NCBI GenBank assembly: GCA_947650365.1
Contig: OX393554.1
Coordinates: forward strand, 40,456,971-40,520,970
Source of the DNA: Chamaelirium japonicum
Taxonomy: Eukaryota > Streptophyta > Magnoliopsida > Liliales > Melanthiaceae
Reading direction: 5' to 3'
Length of the DNA stretch: 64,000 nt
Every line of letters begins with the position of its first letter. Positions within the stretch are counted from its first letter, which is position 1. Shown in pieces: positions 24,298 through 39,700 of the stretch. The notes beneath the pieces were generated by a model. The model was not told where the DNA came from. It did no database searches and worked only from the letters and a program-made list of their open reading frames with translations. The translations under genes were made by a program, and so were the position numbers.

Positions 24298-24746
24298 AAT
24301 TAGTTATAGGTCCTTAACTATTTTGCAATAATAGACGTAGGACATCATAATTTGCTATGTTAGCTAAGGTCTCTACAAGTATACACTCGTCCTCTTCAGA
24401 ATGAGAATATATTTGTTTCAGAAAGGAGGGACTCGAGTTATATTTCGAAATTAACGTGTCCTGTAAACTAAATGTCATCTCTAAAAAAGGACTTATGTCA
24501 AACTTCCCCCATAAATTTTGTACAAAAAAACTTCCTACTTCCCCTTTACGAGGGCGGGAAGGGTTTCAGACTTCCCCTTTCTCTGGATCGGAGGGGACAA
24601 AGAACCAAGAAGGTTCCACTTACCCTCCAAGCTTCCACCTCGAATCAAAACCTAAAACCCCTTGGAATCGAAAAACGGACACTAAAACCTCCCCCTTTCC
24701 GTGTTCTCTGGTTCTCCGCAGGTACCCTTCGAGCCCCCAATCGATC
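24298..24746 (+). promoter_or_regulatory. Probable 5' flank and UTR of the NNF1-like gene
   Basis: Sequence between the MITE and the start codon. It becomes C-rich and pyrimidine-rich towards the ATG (about 24530-24740), as in many plant 5' UTRs. No clear TATA box was picked out. Confidence 0.35.
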
Positions 24747-27700
24747 ATGGCGGACGGAAGCCAAGCACCACCCGTGGCTTCAAGGCATTCCGCTCTCAAG
24801 ACGTCCTTCCGGCTCGGCATCCGATCCCTGCTCACCGCTTTCTCCAAGGAGGTGACCCTAGTTTGCTGTCTTATTTTAGTCCCGTTTCTCTCTCTAGAAA
24901 TGTAGGGGAGCTTGTCAATCTATAAACCCCCAAACATTTAGGTTGATGAAAAGGGATTGAACATGAGGCCATGGTTCTGCTTTCCTTCCCAGTGTAGGCA
25001 AGATGAGCTTTTAGTCCCACATCAGAAATGGTCAAGCATGGGGTCCCTTTATCTGCACCCAGCATTTTACTAATGGCACCCAACAAAAATTAAGAAATTA
25101 CCCTCGTCCCTAATCTGCAGGCAACCCAACACTCGTCGCCTGTCCCCACCACCGACCCAACCTAACACTCGTCGCCTACGGGGAAGACGAAGAGGAGGAG
25201 GTGGTGTTGGAGGAGGGCAAGGGGCAACGAGGGTGTAGAATTAGGTTAGCTAGAGATTAGGGACATGTGTATTTCGGGGACAGTGGTGGGTGCCACTACA
25301 GCCCCACGTAAGTGTGTTGGGTGCCAAGGATATTCTAGGTGCCATAAGTAAAATGCTACGTGCGAATAGACGGACCTCATGCTTGGGATGGGTATATACC
25401 TACCCATATTCCTTAATGTATGTATTTCATATACGTACATGAGTGCCAATGATCCAGTATGGTGCCAATCACCACCATGCACGTGTGCGATGGCTGATTG
25501 GGTGCTTTAGTGGACGCACACATCTTCGCTAGTATAGGTTTTTTATTTTCCTAAAATAAGATTCTTCCCCCCGGTTCAAGACGTTGCAATCGAGGACCAC
25601 TGGCAATGTTTGAAATTATGGTATCAAGCTCGGTATCAATCGGGCTCGGACCGAGTTGTACCAACCATTATGGACTGATACTAAACAAGGCCCTTCTTTT
25701 GAAAAAAAAAAGATTAGCAAAAAATTTTAAAAAATACAAAAAATGTTTTAGGCAAATCTAGAATGAATCAAGTCAAGTAACTATGAAGAAGTAGATAAAC
25801 ATTTGGACCATGGTGGAGCAACTGGAGTAGGAAACAAAGGCATAGACCTGCAAATGTTCGTACCGACTATACCGACCGATATGGGATTGAATCGATCGAT
25901 ACAGACCAGTAGTAAGGGTACCAACCGGTATTGGTTTGGAATCAAGATCGGAGGACCGACTCTTTCGCGGTTCAGTCAAAACCTCAATGTACTAGTATCA
26001 GTCGGTTTTTAAGACATTGCTCATCGGGTCATGCACCCTTTGGGCAACATGATGTAAATCGTCAATTATAGTCAGTGATTGGATCGAATTGTGACAATGG
26101 TCGATCAAATACGATCACGAATGTTGTATTGTGGAGGTGATCACAAGCAAACTAGAACCGATCATAAAAGGGTGTGGCCCAATCCGAACATGTGTTATTG
26201 GGTCTATAAAAAGACCTTCACTTTTCCTCATCGGACACTCAACACAACACAATCTAGAGATCAAGAGATTCATGATCAATCCTGGCAATTATATTCATAA
26301 AGTGTTATGGGATGTCTCGAATAGTGCATATCTGATCACAATGATGATCGATGGCCTTCATTATATTGTGAAGGTGATACATATACAATATGTTCAACTC
26401 CCAATTCAGATCAAAAGGGAGAAATTCATCTAAAAGGCACAAGCGTAAAAGTGAGCACATGTGACCTTATTTGGAGTTTAGCATTTTGGGAACCTAGTTC
26501 GTCAACAGTGCAATCCAAAAAATCATAATTTGAAATAAAAAATGCTTTCTTGTCTCATCTTCCAGTGTCCAATCCACAAGCCTTCCCTTTCTAACCTTTA
26601 TGATAGACCCTTCGCCTAATGGAAGACCCCTCCCTCGTCCGTCTTTGGTTGACCCTATACATGGCTAAACTAACTCATATTGTTTTCTTAAGTTTATCCT
26701 TAATTAGTTCTACTAGTGAGGTTTCTCTAACATGCTCCCTGCTAACTTTGTTTCTCTAAGTGTTAGACATATCCACCTCTACATCCTTATTTTTTGCTAT
26801 CCTCACCTTCTAATCATTTGCTCTCTTCGATACATAGTATCTTTATCCATCCGACATTGCTATTCTAATAAAGGCCTTTGATTTTGCTCTCTTTAGGTGA
26901 GACATCTATACTAATTCTTTGATCTAGTTGTGTAATAAGACCAAGTTAGAGGAAGCAATCTATCTGACTATATTAGTGTTGACTGCATATTTGAGTATGC
27001 TAATTCATACTATAATTCCATACTATGTATTCCGTTCTTACTTGACTAGTTCTTTAACAGTTCCCCTTAATTAAATTCAATTAGGCTTTTGCACTTCTTT
27101 TGTCTCATGACTCTCATGAACCAACATCATAGAATATGCTAATAAGATATCATAAGGCAGCCAATATCCAAAATGTTTCGATTGATTTTTGATCTCATCC
27201 AATCCACCAAAGAAAATTACTCATCTTTTCCCCACATAGTTTGGTTGGCATGCAACTCGATTCAAATCTTAAGTCTTTCAAGCAGGGAACAAGGTCATGG
27301 GCTTTCAACATAATCAATGATAGATAACACATTATCAATCTGTTGTCATTTGTTAATTGAATAAATTTAAAATGGCTATAGATAATGAACCCGATTGCCA
27401 TTCGTCGACAATTGTTATGGGCCTATGGCTTTATTGACTTATTCACTCTTTGGTTTGGTTCCTTTTCTTCATTAAATTGAATCCATATGAATTCGACCGA
27501 AGTAAAACTGAGAACATGATCACTTAAGGCGAGTCTAACAGTGGCCTTTTGAATGTTTGGATGCATTTATGATTCCATTGGCATAAACTGTTCTAGTTTT
27601 TAAACAATGCTGTTGATTTTTGTTGCTTTTATTCATTTGCGGAACCTTTATTTTTAAAACATGCACGAATTCATTTGTTTATTTTGATTCACTAGGACGT

Positions 27701-30700
27701 ACGCAAAGCATTCCCTTCATTTACCAATGCTGAGATAGAAAGTCTATACTCCATGTTTGTTCAAGTAAGTTTTCTTTAGAATTTGTTTATCTTACGCATA
27801 TATGGAAATTTTATGTTATATTATCTGTCAAATCATCGTAGCTCATGGGACTTGATTTAGTCAATCGGTAGTTGACACCTTTAACATGTGATTAGAATTT
27901 AGAAGTTTGCCAAAGTATGTGTTGAAGGCGTTCCTCGGGAATAAAAAAATAGTTGTTGAAGGCAATTAAATTCCACGGTTGTTAAAACTTTGTAGTAAAG
28001 TAGTCACAGAGCCTAAACGATGGCCCCCTTAATTGTGTAGTCAAAGTACATTGGTGTAGAGGTTATCACTGAGAGGCCAAATACTATTTAACTAATGAAC
28101 CTACAAATAAAATCAGATTATTTTTATTTGTTCATTGATGTACTTAATAAATCATAAACAACACTATAATATGGTGTTTAAAGGTCAAAAAATAATCTAT
28201 GGGTGCAAAATTGTAATATACACCAGTTAACTCAATTGCAAGTCGAGTTCAAAATCCATAATTTCTTCATAAAATAGTCGAAAGAGTTCAATATCTCAAC
28301 TTATGTGACTTAAAAAGTCAAAATTATCGTAGGATATAACTGACTAAATTTTAATGGTTATATGCATGCAAGTAATTGACGCTAATTACTTGATAACTTA
28401 GCTATCTAATTACGCAAATTGTTACTTGAAAAGCACACCCATCTATAGATGGCCATGTTGACACATTTCGCCACATCTACAGACCTTTGACAAGGCGGTC
28501 ATGTTGGATTTTTTCAAATCAAATATCTTTTACCCTTGGAGGGGATTCAGTAAGGTAAGAAAACAAATACAATCCTCCATTCCAAACATAGAAAATAAAT
28601 AGCCAAGGGCATGAAGAAGCATTGTAACTAACTTGCTGCTTCACAAGTGATGCTGAAGTACTTACTACCAACTTGTTGGTTTGGTAATGTGTTGCTGCAT
28701 GACTATGTGTTTCTCCTTGAATATGTGCGGAACCGAGGAAGAACTAGGAAGAGCGAAAGACACCAATTGCTACTTTCCTCTTTTATTTGATTCAAGAGAT
28801 GCCCTTTTCAAGGGATTGATTTTTTTCATGTTAAGATGCTCCACAAAAGCAATTTTATTAAGTAGTTCCTAGGTTTTTCGTGTTAAGATGCTCACCACAA
28901 CACTGTAAGTAGCTCATGTAAACAACTGTATATTTCAATTAGTAACCTAGTGTGTCTTAGTTGTTATTCATGACCATAAACTATAAGATATCATATGCCA
29001 TATTGTGAAGGTAATATCTTATTAGTACATAATTAAAAAGGGAACACATAACTACAATATATTATAGGGAAAATTACAAATCGGTCCCTCAAATTAGGGC
29101 TAATTGCATACAAACCCTGCAAATTATATTATTTGCATATCGACCTCTGCAAACATATTATGTTGTGCACATTAGCCCTTTTGTTACAATCCTTCATGTC
29201 TCCGTGACTTAACCATGATTCAAACCTGACCTGAGGGACAAATGATTGTTGTGCCCATCACTAACTTAATTGACCCACCCTCTCTCTCTCTCTCCACCAC
29301 GGCCAACCATCACTGTTATCGTCCATCACCAACCAATGTTACCTCCCACCATCCAACATTTACTGCCCATCACCACCTACCATCACCGCTGCTTACCCAC
29401 CACCCACCACCCACAACCACCACCACAGTCACCCACCACAATAGTCGTCATCCATCACCATTGCCGCTGCCATCACCACCGACCACCTCTAGTCACCACC
29501 AATGTATCACCACCACCATCACCATTGCCGCTGCCATCACCACCCACCACCACTAGTCACCACCAATGTATCACCACCACCACCACCACCACCACCACCA
29601 CCTACCATCCATTAACATCGTCGGCGTAGCCCACGACCACCCACCACCATCACTACCACAGCGGTTGCCGTCCACCACTACCACACTCCTCCACCGCCCA
29701 CTACCACCCACCCCCATCGTCGATGATGACACATTTTTTGTTTGCGTCAGCCGTCTCCAACCCTGTAAAGAGGAGGGGAATGAAGAAGAAGATGATAGGT
29801 TGGAAACCTCAGACTATTTTTGTTATTTTAAGTTCTTAGGGTATTTTTGTCCAGAAGAACCCAATAATTGAAACAGACAATTAAAAAAAAAACATGCTTG
29901 GAATATTCTTCCAAGTTCCAATATGTATGTCAGTTAATCAGAGTGGTAAATCTTCACAACTTAATATGTTTGTTAGGGTCCATATGCAAATAATATAATT
30001 TGAGGGGTTTATACTATGAAATCAAATTTTGACAAATATTGGTCGAAATCATCGACATATATCGGTATTTGGAGGCTCCAACATAAAAAAGTATGAATTG
30101 TCGATATTACAATTTGTCGGTCAACAATGTCGGTGAATGTCGATAAATGTCGGTGATATGTCAGTGCTGTCGGCGAAAAGAACTTGTGACTGTATAATTA
30201 TTTCATTTGTCGGGCTCTTGTCGGTGACATCACCGACATTTGTTGGTTTATCGGTGGAAAAGTTGGGATTTCCAGCTATTGCTCTTCCTTTGTGAATAAA
30301 ATATAAATTTTTGGGTTGGTAGCATTGTTTAAATTGTATACTTGCTTGTATTAATAGTTTGTAGTTGTATGCTTGTATTTTGTATGAAATTTGAGTATTT
30401 TAGTACTATGTTTGTACTTTGTACTTTGCACAACTATTCTACAATCGTTGTCTATTCTATGGTTATGGATTCTACTTTCAGTTTCGGGCTTTGAGTGGCT
30501 TTGAGATTTTATATAGCATTCTTCTTTGTAATTCATTAAGTGGCTTAAAATTTTAAATATGAATCTAAAGTCGTAGATAAGTAGATATGCATATTTATGT
30601 CACAAAGATTATCCTGAAGTTTTACTGAAATATTCCATCTTTTTTCATATCAAACTAACAAAATCGAAATCTAATCGAAAAACGATAAATTTCCATCGAA

Positions 30701-33700
30701 AAACACTGAAAAGTGACCGAAAAACGAAATAGTTCCACTGAAATTTGTCTTTCCATTTTACAAATTTTCCACTGACAAATTACTGAAAAATGAAAAAATT
30801 CTATTTTTTGGTCGACCGACATGGACACCAAAAATGACATTTAAAACCTAGGGTTCTACACACTTTGACTTGATTTGTGGGGTCAATTTGTAATCATATC
30901 TAAATTATATATAATATATTATTCTTATCTTCTGTGGCCCAAAAATTTGATTCTTTTTCCAATTATTGAATTAGAAACCCAAATGTTTTTTTTCAAATCA
31001 AAGACCTATGTTTATATTCATGTAACAATGCTTATATGAATTAGGGTTTTGGTTTAGTGGTTGTTACACTTCTTGCTAGGTATTCTCGAATACCATTAGC
31101 TTCTAACTATAGTTGGCCTAACAAGACCTTCATAAGGCGAGGATCATTGCAAGGTGTGCATCACATTAAGTAATAATCATTTGATGCATGGCGAAGGTGG
31201 CATGATCATGGTAGCTATCTAGATTCAAAATGATGTAGGCTCTAACTTATGTAATATGGGGAAGAGGTTGTGAGGCTCAAAAGAAGTAGATATGGGGTAT
31301 CAAATATATTACAAGTGGACTTGTATCTTATATCACTCATTAGACAAACGATTATAATACTCTTATGTTACCTTGATCCACAAATCTGTCCTAAGTTTAT
31401 GGGATAAGGCTCGTTGGTTATCATTTTGGTTATGGTGTTGAATTGGGTGTTATATGTGTCTAGGTTAGTGCTTGGGCACTAGGTGGTCATGGGCTTGCTA
31501 AGCTGCCAGCCTGCCACCTATAAATCTAGTTGTAAGTTTAAACATACACCTACCATGCGACCGTGCTTGTTCTAGGAAGATAGTAACTAGGCGATGATAC
31601 TTTCCTAAGCGCCTTGGCTGCCTCTAGGGGCAAGACTTAGTAAAGCCCATGAGAGTTGTAAAATGATTGCATGTGTGCACCAACAAGTTACCTGATTTTG
31701 TAAGTTACATGGTGGTGTCGTTTATTGAACTTAATATGCAGCGACTTGCCAAACTTCTCAATGTGACAATTTTATTGGTGTAACCCGTGTACTAATTGAC
31801 TCTCCAAGATGCTTTAAAGCTTAACTAGCTCTTTTAAATACAAGAATATAACTAGTCTAATTTGTGTCTTTCAAAATTTTTAAACTATCTATCATGCTTG
31901 TGTTTCTTAATTTGTTTTAGGTATGTCCCTTTATTCATTAAGGAATAGGGTTATAGGGCCCCCTCAATTTTTTTACATGTTGGTATTTGGTTTTTACAAA
32001 ATTGAATAGTTTGGGTTGATTTTGGGGTTACATAAGCTTTTTTAAAGATTCATTTTCTTTGGCCATACGTGGTTGTTAAATTAAGGTTTGATCTTTCCTT
32101 TTCTCTCTTCAGATTCCTCAAGTGGTATAGCATGCCTCCCTAATCGGTCCCTCTCTATAAATTCTCTCATTTGATTTTTTTTTTTGTTTCTAATGAAATT
32201 TTGAATTGGAAGTATGTTCCTAGTTACACCATGAGAGTGAGCAAAATTATATTATAATAAAATTTGAATTATTTCATGAACATTTTAGTGGCTACATGAT
32301 GAATGATTGATGCTATGATACAAAACTTGGCATAAATGCAATTCAGAACGCAATAACCCAATAGAAGCTAGAAAGCCAATAAAGGTTATTGATAAATTTA
32401 GTAAATAAATGTTAAAATTTTGGAATAATATTAATAATATGACTTACAATAGTTGGAGACCTGTATTTTTATATAAATGCACACCTTGTTACACCTACAA
32501 CTTAATTAGAACTTAAAGTTTAAATAACGAGAACCAAAAAAGAAATAGGTCTCCTACCCTTTATTCTTCTCAACAAAGACATATTGGCTGAAATAAAATG
32601 AGAAAAACTATTTAACTAAATTTATCCTAAAGGCCTAGAAGAAAGAAAACATAAACCCCATGTTTAAAAATCACGACCTGTACTTGCTTATGTATCAATT
32701 TCCCCTTTGTAAGATTTCTCGACTTCGTCAAGAAGATCTGATTGAACCTCAACTCGTTAATGTCAAGAAAACAATGCTTCAATGGATCTAGGGATGTTTA
32801 TAATAATCCTGTAGTTGCGTCAAGGGAGCTATTTGCGCCATCACATTGCCGTAGTCAAATGGATCCTCAAATTGGTATATAGTTGCGATCATCGTCTCAT
32901 GAGACAATGAGTTCTTCACAATTGTCCTTTCCTCTGTCTGATCTTTATTTTTTTGCACTTATCTATTTGGTCTTTTAAGAATGAATCATTGAAGATGATG
33001 GATTTGGTAGTTGTTGTCAAATCAAGTTTCATAAATTCTGTAAGGCATGGGGCATCATCCGTTGGCAAGTACATATTGCTATTTTTATCAAGGGCTCCTT
33101 GGGTTTCTTTTTGGGCTTCTCCTCGGGCTTGTCTTCGACACCCTCCATGTATTTCGTTATCTTTCTTGGAATTCCTTTTCAAAGAATCAAAAGGCTTCGA
33201 TTTGTAGTTGTTAAAGGATTTGCTAGGCTACACTCCTGCAAGGTCACACTACATGTTCTAGATCTCTCATATGATTACCTGATATTGGACATCAAGGAAT
33301 CACATCTCTTGCATGAGCGATGATATAGTGCTCACATCTCCACCATCTTCTACGAACTCATCTTTGTCTCGCGGACATTGTATCCGACAAGATTTGTAGG
33401 TTGAACGTGAGGATAACGTCACTCTGTTTGATGCATGATTGATGTTGTGATACCAATCACTGGAGGATTGATGCTCTTACACGAAACTTGATGTTGATGC
33501 AATCCACAAATCCAATTAATCTAAGCACAATACATAGAACATGCAATGAAAAAAGACTAGAAAGTCAAGGCTGTTCTAGACACCAAATAAAGCCTGCAAT
33601 CTAGAAACAATATACAACAATCTGAGTTACAATAGACCCTATTCTTATATAGGCATAGGCCATGTCACCTATGACGTAATTATGACCTAAATACTAAAAG

Positions 33701-36700
33701 TTAGGTATTTGGAATTTAAGGACAGATGTCTCCTACCTCTTTCTTTTTCTCAATAAAGGCCCCTATTGACTGAAATAAACCTAAAAAATGCTAAAATAGC
33801 TAAAATCATCCTAAAGGTGCATAATAAAGGGTAAATTACATATAGCCACCACATAATTTGCTTGATTATCACTTGTAATCCCCCATGTTTAAAATCGTAC
33901 ACATACCCCTTGTACTTTCGATTTTCTAACACAATTGCCCCCTTATGAGGGCCTCGTGACGGGGGAAAGTGGTACGTTTTTCAAACAACATGGGGTAGTT
34001 GTGTAAGAAAATCAAAACCACATGAGAGCATTTGTAGGATTTTATACATGAGGGGTGAAAGTGATATTTGGTCAAACTACAGGGGGCATTATTTGTGTAA
34101 TTTACCCTAAAGATGAATGTAGACACTGATTATTTAATCACATTGATTCCTATTACTTCTCACTCTTCTCCCTTCTTCTCCTTCTCTTTTCACTTATTCT
34201 TCTGTCTCCTTCCCTCTTCTTTTTTCTTCTCTTGTCTCTTCTTTCCTTACGTAGGTTAAGGTAGAAAAAAGTTTTAGATTCTTCCATGTCAACTTTCTTA
34301 GCATCAGAAAAAGGATAATAATAAAGTTGAATACCAACTAAACAATATTTGATATATGCTTGGGTCCTCAACCAGTGATTCCTCTCAATATCAATGTGAT
34401 GTTTGAAGTTGTAAGGTTGGGTTTTGTTTGTTCTGATACAACTTGTTGAAGTGATTGGCATCAATTTGATGAGATCATCACAACCACAACCAATACTAAG
34501 ATCGGTTGAACAATATCATTTAATGGACCGGGAGAGAATAATGTTGAATAGTAAATAAGGTGAAATCTTCATTTTAGATGTTGAACATTTAACAGATGTG
34601 AAACCTGCGGATGCGAGGGACTCATCTCCCCAGCATGTGGAACCTGCGGATGCGAGGGAGTCACAAACTTCTTTCCTGGTGGGGAGAGGAGTCCAGGCCC
34701 TCAAACTTTTCCAATTTTTTCTCAAATCCTTTTTAAAACAGATTGTTTTCAATGCATATCTCCAGATGGATTACACCCTCATTAATAACTCCTTTTTACA
34801 AAAAAACCTCCAATTTAAGAACTTGCATAAACTCTCTCCGTTTCCTTCATTTGAAATTAAGTCCCTACTTGTTGAGAGAATCTAAAAATAACGAGAAGAC
34901 TGCCCACTAAAAACACAGAAACACCTAAAAGGACACCTAAAGAACTCAACTTTGAGTCATATGACTCATATGTAAGGCCAAAATGGCGATTTGAAGTCCT
35001 TTTGGGTTCTAACTATGCTCCTGCATCATCAGATATGAATACCTTGTGTCAAACATGGAGATTTCCTCTAGTCCATCCACCAACACCTCCTTAAAATCAA
35101 AAGATGACATAACGTTATGCAATATAATTTGAAGTGAACTTTTAGAGGTATATAACTATAATTATACCTGCACACATGATATAAACTTGGAAAAATTTTA
35201 GGATCTATTGTGTGTGTGTTTGCATGTGTACGTATCTATACATTTATGTATGTGTATTTTTGACTTGTCTGCTGCTAAGCCCTTATTTTATTCTTGGACC
35301 ATCTTTTTTTCAGGTAACTAAGTCTTTACATGAAAACATTGAGGTATGAACCATAGCTCCTTAACCATCGTTTTAGTTGTTTCTTCAATAAGTTTTAAGG
35401 CCATTTAGTATACCTAGTTTTTCACTATCTTTTATGAGTTATATCATCTTACATTTTCAAAACTCTATATATGAGCCAATACATAGATAGCATTTTCTTG
35501 CAACCAACAAACTGATCGAACTAACATAAGCTTTAGATAAAAACTGTATATTTAGAAGCATTGCCAATTCAAGTAACTTCATATCTGTATGTGCTATAAT
35601 TGGTGCACATTTTCTTATGTCACCTAGAAAAAGAAATTCAATTATTTCCACAAGCGAGCTTATATTACTCAGGAAGATCATCAATATTCTTTTGTCTGCT
35701 GATGTCAATAAGCTTAGACAATTTTCACTCGGCTGGATGCGGCCTATAATGTATTCTTACTATTAAATGTTCTGACCATACTGTTATAAAGTTGATTGTC
35801 CTTTACATTGACGTGATGGTATTCTCAAGAATCTCAACTGAAAATTATCAAAGCCTCTTGGGTTTGTTTGGATTTTCAAGAGCCTGTGCGCTATCTAATG
35901 TAAGCTACTAAAGCTGTTGGCCACATTACTTATTGTCTCTTCGAAGATACTTTTGATGAGCATCATGTCATGGACTAAATGATTTTGCTTTTCACAAGCC
36001 CTTGCGGCGACGAATTGTGTTACTCACCAAGGCCGGCCTTCCTCGAGCCCTTTGCCTGGATGCATAGAGCAGTACGTAGCTTGCACAGTCGTGCACATTG
36101 TGTTACCAACTGTCCACTTGTGGACCTTGGATCACACTCAAGTGCTCATGAGCAACTAGAGCATCCAGTAATGCCACAACACCCTTGCACACTTTCGTGC
36201 TACAAGGCAACTCTCGAAAACAACTAATACCAAACACCTCTGTTGAATACAAGTTTTCATATACACGCTATCGAAGGGTACCAAACACTTTTATCTAAAC
36301 AAGTTTTCTTCCTATCTTTATTGATATCAGCCAACATTTGTTATCATATACATGCTAACGAAGGGTACCAAACACTTCAAGGCTGAAGACATGAGGCAAC
36401 AGGAGAAGAAAGTTAGGAAGACCAAGTCAAAAATTTGTAGATGATGATCAAATGCTATTTTCAGTCCCCAAATAAATAAATTGATACTTACTGATTGTTC
36501 CAGCATTGTGTGTGCAACTCTTCCTTATAGTAGCCATCTGTATACCAAAACCAAAGAAGTTCAACCATGTATCCTCCCCTGCTCATTGATGCTATCTGGA
36601 GGCATTTATACAAGGTAAATTACTAAAGATTGATGAACTTTACCCGAGTAAAATAAGTTCTGATCATCAGGGACCTGAAGATGCCTTCATATAGCCAATC

Positions 36701-39700
36701 AGCACCAAAAGATTAGTTGAACATCTAACGAAGAATTGATACATATTGGTGAACATAATAAATATGTAAATTCTATAATAGGAAAACATCGGTATAGGCT
36801 ACTACACCAACTCCGCGTATCAAAGTATAGGCAACATCATGATCTGGAAATCCAAATCACCAAAATATACAAGCACAAGAGAGAAGTGAGAAAGGAATTC
36901 AACCTAGGCAGGTTGATTATTGCTGAATTTCAGCAAATAAAAAATAAAATAAATTTTATTAGCTAAAACTAATTTCCTTATAATGAGGTGAGACCTTTAT
37001 TTACAGACCATGCTTCCTTGTTTTAAAACCGCCATTACCGGTCCCAACCTCGGATGAGAAAGGTTGAGGGTTGATGTAAGGTTGAAAGCTAGTCGTAAAA
37101 AAACCAACTCAAGCTATGAAATGAATCCTAATTCAATAAATGTTAATGCTAGGTCATTGCCTGTAAACCTAACTCGACTGTGGTGAGAAATATGCAAGGG
37201 TTTGTTAGGTCGTCACTCACAAGTGGCGCGCCACAACCTAACCCGATTGTGGTGAGAAATGGGCAAAGGTTTGCTAGGTCGTCACCTGTAAGTGGTGCGC
37301 CGCAATAAAACCCGATTGTGGTGAAAAATATGCAAGGGTTGAATAGGGTTAGGGTGTCTCTTAAAAGCGACACATTGCAATGGTGACCAATTGGAGCAAC
37401 TAGAAGACACAAATTTTCACATCAAATGGAACAAAAGTGAGCAACAAAAAAAATCCCACAAAAGAGGAATGTTAGATTTGCAACTTGGAATGTTAGAACT
37501 TTGACTAGACAGAGTAGAGAATTAGTAGATACAATGACGAGAAGAAAAGTCAATATTGCTTTATCACAAGAAACGAAATGGAAAGGAGGAAACACTAAGG
37601 AAATTGTTGATGAGTACATGCTTTTTTATATAGGGAAGGATAGTAGTAGAAATTGAGTTGGAATATTAGTGCATAAAGATATGAAGGATAATATTGTTGA
37701 GGTTAAAAGGATAAGTGATCGATTATTGCTATAAAATTAGTCTTCGGTGAGGATATTATTAATGTAGTTAGTGCTTATGGACCACAAGTAGGACTAGATG
37801 AGAATGTCAAAAAGCAGTTTTGGAAAGATATGGATGGAATAATGCAAGGAATTCCAGAGGGAGAAAGAATATTTATAGACGGTGTTTTAAATGACCATTT
37901 TGAGAGAAGTAATAGAGGATATGAAAGAGTACACGGTGGACAAGGTTTTGGAGATAGAAATGTAATTGGAGATTTTATATTAGAGTTTTGCGGTTGCCTA
38001 TGATCTAGCAATAATAATTACTTATTTCAAAAAGAGAGATGAACATTTAATTACTTACAAGAGTGGATCAAATGTATCACATATAGATTATTTGCTATTA
38101 AGAAGAAATGAGAAATCTAGATTGTGGATTTAAAAGGTAACAATATGACATCCTTCAGAGAAGTTAATATAGGCCCAATAATAAGGTGGTGTATTTAAAA
38201 GGGAACAATAAGACATCCTTTAAAGAGAAGTTAGTGAATGAGGGGAATTGGGTATTGGAAAGTACACCAAATATGACGTGGGATCAAATGGCAAACTGTA
38301 TTAAAAGAATGCTAGAGATGTTCTTGGAGAATCTAGAGGTTATCGACGTGGAGATAAAAATACCTTGTGGTGGAATGATGAGGTCCGAAAGGTAATTAAG
38401 GAAAATAGATTATGCTTTAAAGAATGTCAGAATGACAAAAAATAAAAGACATTGAGGGCTTAGAAAGTATTAAAAAGCTAAAAAGGATGCTAAGAAGCTA
38501 GTTAGTAAGGCTAAATTTGCAACTTTTGATAACTTATATGTTAAACTAAGATCCAAGGAAGGTGAGAAAGAAGTATACAAATTAGCTAGAATAAGGGAAA
38601 GGAAAACTAGAGATATAGTTCACGTTAGGTGCATCAAAAGTGAAGGCAATACTATCTTGATGAAGGAAGGTGAGATTAAAGATAGATGGAAATTCTACTT
38701 TCAGAAATTAATGAATGAGAACCCCACTGGTGGAGTGCATTTAGACCAACCACAATATAAGGATTGGCATTTTACTATCGTTCAATTAAAATAACTGAAG
38801 TGTAGGAGGCTTTGAAAGTGATTCATAAAGGTAAAGCACTAGGCACTGATGAGATATCAATTGAAGTTTGGAAAGTCTTAGGAAATTGCTCAATAAAATC
38901 TTGACAACAAGGAAGATGCCAAATGATTGGAGAAGTATTATGGTACCTGTATATAAGAATAAAGTCGACGTTCAAAATTGTTCTTATTATTGTGGAATTA
39001 AGCTTATGAGTCCCACCATGAAATTATGAGCGAGGGTGATGAAACAAAGGTTAAAAAAGATGTCAAGAATTTTGGAGAGCCAATTCGGATTTATTTATTT
39101 ATTGAGCAATTCCTCTCCGAGAAGGAGATGATGGGGTTGAGCATACCCCAAGCTTTCTTAGAACTAAAAATTAAAGGTTACAAAGGAAGGGGCTGATACG
39201 TCCCGAGAGTTTAACAGAGAAACCTGGAGACCAGCTAGTAACCATCGCTACAAAGTTGGACCAGAAGACCGGGACCGAAACTTCCTTGCCTAAGAACACT
39301 CTAGCATTGCGTTTTCTCCAAATACTCCAGCATAAACCAATAGTGAGGAGATCCCAAGTCGGACGAAGCTCATTCTTCACTTTACGAGACCTCCAAAGCG
39401 TCCAGAGGGAGCGAATGGTGGCCGGGTGCCCTTTGATGCTGAATCTGTGTCGCCCATAGGTTTCGAGAGTAAGGACATCTGAGGAAGAGGTGATTGACAT
39501 CTTCTTTATGAGCGTGGCAAAGTGGGCAGGACAAATCTAGCACATTGGGGTTATTCCTCCGTCTCAGGTTCACCCTAGTTAAGATTTTTTCCCGGATTGC
39601 TAGCCACATGAATATCCTTGTCTTTAAGGGTGCTGGCGACTTCCAAAGGTGGCTAGCTATAGGGCAAATGAGTCCACCGTTATTAAAGAATATGTAGAAG

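Larger units (their letters stand above)
27765..35313 (+). other. Intron 2 of the NNF1-like gene
   Basis: A 7.55-kb intron (GT 27765, AG 35312-35313) that has taken up a CCA-rich foldback region (29080-30015), a probable small LTR element (32300-33821) and a MITE (33828-34108). The rest (27765-29079, 30016-32299, 34109-35313) is AT-rich and no gene is supported. Two near-copies of acctgcggatgcgaggga lie at about 34605 and 34645. Confidence 0.5.

Noticed and set aside
26131..26433. Small gene in intron 1
   Set aside because: An LTR-leader-like sequence with a TATA box fits better; no protein family is recognisable.
29242..29871. His/Pro/Thr-rich frames
   Set aside because: Translation of CCA/CAC triplets; all three frames look alike.
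36736..36966. 76-codon plus-strand open frame
   Set aside because: Short, AT-rich and Lys/Ile-rich, with no homology recognised and no splice context.
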